The notes under the pieces are model-generated. The model did not search any database. It saw nothing but the letters and a program-made list of their open reading frames with translations, and was not told the DNA's origin. From NCBI RefSeq assembly GCF_019049655.1, contig NZ_JAFMOX010000063.1, forward strand, positions 124,001-188,000: a stretch of 64,000 nt of DNA, written 5' to 3'. Position 1 is the stretch's first letter; every line of letters starts with the position of its first letter. The stretch comes from Rahnella rivi (GTDB lineage Bacteria > Pseudomonadota > Gammaproteobacteria > Enterobacterales > Enterobacteriaceae). This document shows positions 59,606 to 64,000 of the stretch, piece after piece. The translations under genes and the position numbers were made by a program.

Positions 59606-60268
59606 ATGTCTGCGTTAACGAACGGCTATTCTTTAGCAGCCTTGATTTCTTTAGCTTTTCTCACCGGGTGCGCGAGCACCCAGCCTGTGCCCTACACCGG
59701 GGTCACCTCTTCCTCCCGGATGAAACCTGATACGCAGGATGAATCCGGCCACATTTCATACCGCTACAGCATCCCGACGGACTGGAATAAATACTCCAGA
59801 GCGATCCTCGATCCGGTGGTGATTTATCAGGGTTCGGATGCCCAGTTTGATGATGTTTCCGCCGAACAGAAGCAGGCGCTGGCGGACTATATGCACCAGG
59901 CGTTTGGCAAAAGTGTCGGTCAGCATTTCCCGCTGACGCAGACAAAGACGCCCGGCACCTTGCGCATCCGCCTGACGCTGACCGGCGCCGAAACCACCAC
60001 GCCGGTGCTGGGCACGTTTTCCCGTTTCGATCTGATGGGCGGGCCGTACAACATCGTTCAGTCCGTCCGGGGTAAACAAGGCTCGTTCACCGGCTCGGTG
60101 AGTTACGCGGTGGAAATTTACGATGCGACGTCTGACCAGCTGCTCAGCGCTTACATCGCCAAACAGTATCCGAACTCGCTGAACATCGGCGCGAGCTGGG
60201 GTGCGCTGAGCGCGGCTGAAACCGGCCTCGACATTGGCGCCGAACAGCTGCAAGAACAGCTGAAATAA
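59606..60268 (+). CDS. DUF3313-family lipoprotein, first gene of the pqi-type operon
   Basis: 220 residues with a type II signal: LAALISLAFLTGC (Cys22). Mature part STQPVPYTGVTSSSRMKPDTQ, then YRYSIPTDWNKYSRAILDPVVIYQGSDAQFDDVSAEQKQALADYMHQAF, which is the DUF3313 pattern of outer-membrane lipoproteins. Ser after Cys suggests sorting to the outer membrane. It is 12 bp before the first pqiA-like gene. Exact role unknown; it may be an extra envelope partner of the MCE system. Confidence 0.82.
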   Translation: MSALTNGYSLAALISLAFLTGCASTQPVPYTGVTSSSRMKPDTQDESGHISYRYSIPTDWNKYSRAILDPVVIYQGSDAQFDDVSAEQKQALADYMHQAFGKSVGQHFPLTQTKTPGTLRIRLTLTGAETTTPVLGTFSRFDLMGGPYNIVQSVRGKQGSFTGSVSYAVEIYDATSDQLLSAYIAKQYPNSLNIGASWGALSAAETGLDIGAEQLQEQLK

Positions 60269-60280
60269 ACGGGACGCAGA

Positions 60281-60898
60281 ATGAAAATCTACCCGCAGCA
60301 GGTCATTTGCAAACACTGCGACAGCCTGTATACCCGGCAATCCGTGCGGTCCGGCGAGGCCGCGCGGTGTCAGCGCTGCCATGCCGTGCTGTACCGGGGA
60401 AGCTGGCTGAGTCTGGAACAGTGGCTGGCATTAACGGTGACGGCGGCGATGTTTTTTATCATCGCCAATCTGTTTCCGGTGCTTGAAATCCAGTTTCACG
60501 GTCAGTCGCAGGCGACGACCTTAGCGGAAACCACGATGGCGCTGGCGCACAGTTACGCCTCGCCGCTGGCTATTCCGCTGGCGTTGCTGATTATCGTTTG
60601 TCCGTGCCTGCAAATCCTGCTGCTGGGCTGGGTGCTGTGGCACGCCTGCCGGAATAAAACCGCACCGGGCTTCGCGCCCGTCATGCGTTTACTGGCCGGT
60701 CTTGCGCCGTGGAGCATGGCGGAAGTGGCGCTGCTCAGCATTCTGATCGCCGCCATCAAACTCTCCGGGCTGGTGCACATCACCACCGGCCCCGGCACCT
60801 GGGCGCTGCTCGGGTTATGCCTGTTACTCCCGGTAATCAATCATCAGGATTTTCATTCGCTGTGGAGACTGAAAACCCTGAAAGAGAAACGCGGATGA
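60281..60898 (+). CDS. PqiA-like membrane protein, first half
   Basis: 205 residues. N-terminal zinc-ribbon-like motif CKHCDSLYTRQ and CQRCHAVLY, then four hydrophobic segments (WLALTVTAAMFFIIANLFPVLEI; PLALLIIVCPCLQILLLGWVL; APWSMAEVALLSILIAAIKL; WALLGLCLLLPVI). In E. coli PqiA is one 417-residue protein made of two such units; here two genes encode one unit each. PqiA works in the inner membrane with PqiB and PqiC in envelope lipid transport. Overlaps the next gene by four bases. Confidence 0.88.
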   Translation: MKIYPQQVICKHCDSLYTRQSVRSGEAARCQRCHAVLYRGSWLSLEQWLALTVTAAMFFIIANLFPVLEIQFHGQSQATTLAETTMALAHSYASPLAIPLALLIIVCPCLQILLLGWVLWHACRNKTAPGFAPVMRLLAGLAPWSMAEVALLSILIAAIKLSGLVHITTGPGTWALLGLCLLLPVINHQDFHSLWRLKTLKEKRG

Positions 60899-61518
60899 AG
60901 CCGGTCAGACAGGCATTATCTGCGGGTCTGGTGCGCTGCCCTGTCTGCGGGCTGGTGTGTGAGCATGTGCTGGCGGTGCAGGATTTGCCCTGCCCGCGCT
61001 GCAACACGCCGCTGCACCCCCGTCACCCGGAGAGTCTGTCGCAAACCTGGGCGCTGCTGCTGACCGGTCTGCTGCTGTATCTGCCCGCCAATCTTTTGCC
61101 GGTGATGTACAACAGCTTTGCCGGTCACGGCGGGGAGAGCACGATTCTTGGCGGAATCTCAGGATTCTGGAATTCCGGTGATTACGCCATCGCGGCGATC
61201 ATTTTTGTCGCCAGCGTCGTTGTACCCTGCGCCAAATTCCTGATCCTCGGCGGGCTGCTGATCGCGGCCAAAAGGCCGCAGACCGGCGGCCAGCGTTTTC
61301 GATCCCGCCTGTTCCGCCTGACGGAACATGTCGGTTACTGGTCAATGCTCGACGTCATGGTGGTGGCGATCATCGCCGCGCTGGTGCAGTTTCCCGGTTT
61401 CAGCACCGCCGAACCCCGCATCGGCATTGTTTTTTTTGGCGCAGTGGTGATGTTCACTCTGCTGGCCGCACTGACGTTCGATCCGCGTCTGCTTTGGGAA
61501 AATAAAAAGAATGACTGA
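60895..61518 (+). CDS. PqiA-like membrane protein, second half
   Basis: 207 residues from ATG 60895. Zinc-ribbon CPVCGLVCEH and CPRCNTPLH, then four helices with PANLLPVMYNSFAGHGGESTILGGISGFWNSGDYAIAAIIF, a well-conserved PqiA strip. Together with the previous gene it equals one full PqiA. Its end overlaps pqiB by eight bases. Confidence 0.88.
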   Translation: MKPVRQALSAGLVRCPVCGLVCEHVLAVQDLPCPRCNTPLHPRHPESLSQTWALLLTGLLLYLPANLLPVMYNSFAGHGGESTILGGISGFWNSGDYAIAAIIFVASVVVPCAKFLILGGLLIAAKRPQTGGQRFRSRLFRLTEHVGYWSMLDVMVVAIIAALVQFPGFSTAEPRIGIVFFGAVVMFTLLAALTFDPRLLWENKKND

Positions 61519-63106
61519 CCACGACTCACCCCCGCCTGAGATCCTGCCGCGCCGCTGGCGTCCTTCGCTTATCTGGCTGGTGCCGGGGATCGCCGCGTTC
61601 ACCGGCCTGTTTTTGCTGATGCAGCTCTGGATGTCCGCCGGGCCGGAAGTCTCCATTACCTTTCAGACAGCCAGCGGATTACAGGCCGGTAAAACCGAAG
61701 TGAAATACAAAGACGTCACCGTCGGGCTGGTGAAATCCATTGTGTTAAGCCCTGACAGCCAGCGCGTTCTGGTCACGGTGGCGCTGATGAAGAATGCTCA
61801 AAATCTGGCGAAAGCCGACACCCGTTTTTGGGTGGTTCGCCCGCGCGTCGGCATGGGCGGCATATCAGGCATTGATACGTTGCTGTCGGGCGCGTACATC
61901 AGTCTCGATACCGGCACATCTGAGAAATCCGGCAGTCTTTTTCAGGGGCTGGAATCGCCGCCGACGGTGATAAACGGCATGCCCGGCAAACAGTTTGAAG
62001 TGGTGGCCGACGATCTGGGTTCGCTGGATATCGGCTCGGCGGTCTATTACCGGCGGATACCGGTTGGCCGCGTCTCTTCTTACGCGCTGCGCCCGGACGG
62101 CAAGGGCGTGAGTGTGAATATTTTCATTGATGCCCCCTACGACCGTTTTGTCACACCATCCACCCGTTTCTGGAATGCCAGCGGCGTCGATTTATCATTG
62201 AATTCCGACGGGTTACAGCTGAAAACTCAGACACTGGCCTCGGTGATAGCAGGCGGGATCGCGTTTGCCAATCCGCCGGAAAGTGGCGCGTCTCTCCCCT
62301 CCGGCGGCCACAGCGTCTTTCATCTGGCAGACGATCTGGCTTCGGCGATGGCCCCGCAGGACGGCACCCCGCAAATCCTTCAGCTGCGTTTTCAGCAGTC
62401 CTTACGCGGGATGCAAACCGGCGCGCCGGTGGAGTTTTCCAGCGTGAAGCTCGGCAAAGTGACGGCGATCGATCTGGATTTCGAACCGGCGGGATCACGC
62501 TTTATTTCGGTGGTCACGCTCGAGGTCTACCCGAACCGTTTAGGCCGCGTGCTGCAAAAGCTGCCTAAACCGCAGAAAGATGGCGATAAACAGGCGGCCT
62601 TTTTCCTGCGCGATCTGGTGCAGCATGGCCTGCGGGCACAGGCGCGTACCGGCAATTTACTGACCGGCCAGTTGTATATTTCCCTCGATTTTGTTCCCGG
62701 TGCCGCGCCGGTGCCTTTCGATCTCAACGCCCGCCCTTTGCGCATTCCGACGCTGAACGGTGGTTTCGACCATTTGCAGGAACAGCTCGCCACCATCATC
62801 GGCAAAGTGTCGAAAATGCCCATTGAGTCGATAGGCAATAATCTCAACGCCACGCTGGGCAATCTCAATCAGACGCTGATTCAGGTGAACGGCCAGGTGT
62901 TGCCGCAAACCACGCAAACCCTGCGCCAGCTGGATCAAACGATGAAAGGCGCGCAGGCGCTGCTGGCGGCGGACTCTCCGCTCTTCAACACGCTGGCCGA
63001 ATTCCAGCGCACGCTCTATTCCCTGCGCACACTGAGCGGTTTACTGACGCGTCAACCGCAGGCTTTGTTGACCGGCAGACAGAATGACCCGAAGGAACAC
63101 CCATGA
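61511..63106 (+). CDS. pqiB: PqiB-like MCE-domain intermembrane transport protein
   Basis: 531 residues; E. coli PqiB has 546. One N-terminal anchor helix (LIWLVPGIAAFTGLFLLMQLW), then three MCE domains: about 45-140 (VSITFQTASGLQAGKTEVKYKDVTVGLVKSI), about 160-270 (FEVVADDLGSLDIGSAVYYRRIPVGRVSSY) and about 285-400 (LRFQQSLRGMQTGAPVEFSSVKLGKVTAIDLDF), and a C-terminal coiled coil (IGNNLNATLGNLNQTLIQVNGQVLPQTTQTLRQLDQTM). MCE rings and the coiled-coil needle form a tunnel between the membranes. Confidence 0.92.
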   Translation: MTDHDSPPPEILPRRWRPSLIWLVPGIAAFTGLFLLMQLWMSAGPEVSITFQTASGLQAGKTEVKYKDVTVGLVKSIVLSPDSQRVLVTVALMKNAQNLAKADTRFWVVRPRVGMGGISGIDTLLSGAYISLDTGTSEKSGSLFQGLESPPTVINGMPGKQFEVVADDLGSLDIGSAVYYRRIPVGRVSSYALRPDGKGVSVNIFIDAPYDRFVTPSTRFWNASGVDLSLNSDGLQLKTQTLASVIAGGIAFANPPESGASLPSGGHSVFHLADDLASAMAPQDGTPQILQLRFQQSLRGMQTGAPVEFSSVKLGKVTAIDLDFEPAGSRFISVVTLEVYPNRLGRVLQKLPKPQKDGDKQAAFFLRDLVQHGLRAQARTGNLLTGQLYISLDFVPGAAPVPFDLNARPLRIPTLNGGFDHLQEQLATIIGKVSKMPIESIGNNLNATLGNLNQTLIQVNGQVLPQTTQTLRQLDQTMKGAQALLAADSPLFNTLAEFQRTLYSLRTLSGLLTRQPQALLTGRQNDPKEHP

Positions 63107-63696
63107 AACTTACCGCTGCTGTAAACACCGCCTGCGCCCTGCTGCTGCTCAGCGGTTGTGCCTCCTCCACGCCGCCGCACTATTACACGCTGGTGACCGC
63201 CGCCGACAGCGCACCGCCCGCCGTGGCCGCCGCGCCGTTCGTGATCCGCATTCACCCGGTGACAGTGCCGGAACAGCTGAATCAGCCGCAACTGGTCACG
63301 CGCAAAGGCGACGGCGAAATGGTGATGTCCGATGACGCCCTGTGGGCCTCGCCGCTGCCGGAAGAAATGCGCAGCGCGCTTACCGGCCAGCTGGAACATT
63401 TGCTTAATACCACTGAGATCAGCGGGCTGACGCCGCCGCAGGACAAACCGGTGGTCGGCATCAGCGTGGCGGTTCAGCGTTTCGATGCCTGGCCGGGAAA
63501 CCGCGCCAGCATCGCCGTCACCTGGCGGCTGAGTTTTGCGGCAGGATCCGCCGAAGAACAGCTCCTCACCTGCCGCACGCAACATCAGCAAACGGCGCGG
63601 GGAAGCGATGCCGGACTGGTCAGCGCGCAACAGTTGCTGATGCGCGAGGTGGCACAAGACATGGCGGAGAGCATAAGAATGCGCCAGTGCCGATGA
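63103..63696 (+). CDS. pqiC: PqiC-like outer-membrane lipoprotein
   Basis: 197 residues, lipobox LLSGC (Cys21). ABC-type transport auxiliary (DUF330) family: PPHYYTLV near the start, PFVIRIHPVTVPEQLNQPQLVTRKGDGEMVMSDDALWASPLPEEMRSALTGQLEHLL, LPVVGISVAVQRFDAWPGNRASIAVTW-like strip. PqiC docks the tip of the PqiB needle at the outer membrane. Last gene of the five-gene operon, overlapping pqiB by four bases. Confidence 0.9.
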   Translation: MKLTAAVNTACALLLLSGCASSTPPHYYTLVTAADSAPPAVAAAPFVIRIHPVTVPEQLNQPQLVTRKGDGEMVMSDDALWASPLPEEMRSALTGQLEHLLNTTEISGLTPPQDKPVVGISVAVQRFDAWPGNRASIAVTWRLSFAAGSAEEQLLTCRTQHQQTARGSDAGLVSAQQLLMREVAQDMAESIRMRQCR

Positions 63697-63791
63697 CGAA
63701 AGAAAATCACAAAACCTTTTGCATCAAATTGATACATTTTGTTATGTTATCACATATCAGATAATCAGCAGCGAAAGACGGATTGACGGGA

Positions 63792-64000
63792 ATGACAGCA
63801 GACAGGATGAAAAATGGCCGACCGGTGCTTGCGGTTGAAGGGCTGACGCTGTGGATCGCCGGAGAAAAACGCATCGACGATCTCAGCTTTCACGTAAACG
63901 CGGGTGAACGCGTTTGTCTGCTGGGTGCATCCGGTTGCGGAAAATCGCTGACCGCCAAAAGTATCACCGGCGTTCCCCCTGCGGGGGCAAAAATCAGCGG
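63792..64000 (+). CDS. ABC transporter ATP-binding protein (oligopeptide/nickel type), 5' part
   Basis: Begins at ATG 63792 and runs off the window. Visible: VLAVEGLTLWIAGEKRIDDLSFHVNAGERVCLLG, Walker A GASGCGKSLTAKSI and VPPAGAKISG. This is the start of a DppD/NikD-type ATPase. Being first in its unit and lacking upstream permeases is unusual; nickel or metallophore importers sometimes start this way. Upstream AT-rich TTGTTATGTTATCACAT (about 63737-63753) might be an operator but no regulator can be named. Confidence 0.8.
   Translation, partial: MTADRMKNGRPVLAVEGLTLWIAGEKRIDDLSFHVNAGERVCLLGASGCGKSLTAKSITGVPPAGAKIS

Noticed and set aside
63730..63760. Zur-type operator before the last ABC ATPase gene
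   Set aside because: The AT-rich TGTTATGTTATCACA stretch is only loosely similar to Zur sites and the transporter's ligand is unknown; not listed as a site.

Overview
The window is chromosomal DNA from a gamma-proteobacterium of the Enterobacterales. The order fecI-fecR-fecA-fecB-fecC-fecD-fecE, the Fur boxes, mntP, lldD, gdx, the hut/chu heme genes and the pqi-type operon all fit an enterobacterium. A cyclic beta-1,2-glucan synthase and a methionine-rich MXKDX protein suggest an environmental or plant-associated genus (for example the Rahnella/Serratia/Ewingella side), but the genus cannot be fixed from the sequence alone.

Layout. 1-4232: tail of a diguanylate cyclase, manganese exporter mntP, a MetQ/NlpA-type binding protein, L-lactate dehydrogenase lldD, and a small type VI secretion module (Tlde1-like peptidoglycan effector plus a likely immunity protein) facing an hcp gene. 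4810-20927: a 16,118-bp Tn3-family transposon inserted in that hcp gene. Both ends can be read: 38-bp inverted repeats (33 of 38 identical), a perfect 5-bp target duplication AATCA, divergent tnpR and tnpA, and a res-like region. The two hcp halves rejoin in frame into a normal Hcp. The cargo (about 12 kb) is metabolic rather than resistance or metal genes: an OYE-type ene-reductase, a luciferase-like flavin monooxygenase, an HSL-type esterase, two NTF2/SnoaL-like proteins, a metallo-beta-lactamase-fold protein, a DsbA-like thiol protein, an MFS exporter and four LysR regulators. Reductase, monooxygenase and esterase could form an enone to ketone to ester/lactone to acid route, or the set could detoxify a reactive electrophile. 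This is the most novel part of the window.

21052-28734: complete ferric-citrate system (fecEDCBA, fecR, fecI, minus strand) with a Fur box before fecI. 29012-37546: a very large cyclic glucan synthase. 37676-41653: SDR dehydrogenase, a small exported protein, and a Fur-controlled anaerobic heme-degradation operon (hutW, hutX, chuY-like). 41683-44342: HEAT-repeat protein, HicAB toxin-antitoxin pair, and the guanidinium exporter gdx under a guanidine-II riboswitch. 44442-48574: a two-component system facing a cytochrome b, a YedY/MsrP-type molybdoenzyme and a methionine-rich periplasmic protein, which together look like an oxidant-scavenging methionine-sulfoxide cycle. 48667-50263: a lipoprotein and an unusual ParD-like/methionine aminopeptidase operon behind a near-perfect 30-bp palindrome.

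50319-59345: a second iron region (PadR regulator and siderophore-interacting ferric reductase, TetR regulator, TonB-dependent receptor, an orphan TRAP binding protein, FecCD-type ABC importer). 59606-63696: lipoprotein-pqiA-pqiA-pqiB-pqiC operon for envelope lipid transport. Its promoter carries a palindrome almost identical to one in front of the tetR gene 7 kb away, so the TetR protein probably controls both. The window ends in a dipeptide-type ABC ATPase gene. No tRNA, rRNA or CRISPR array was recognised.
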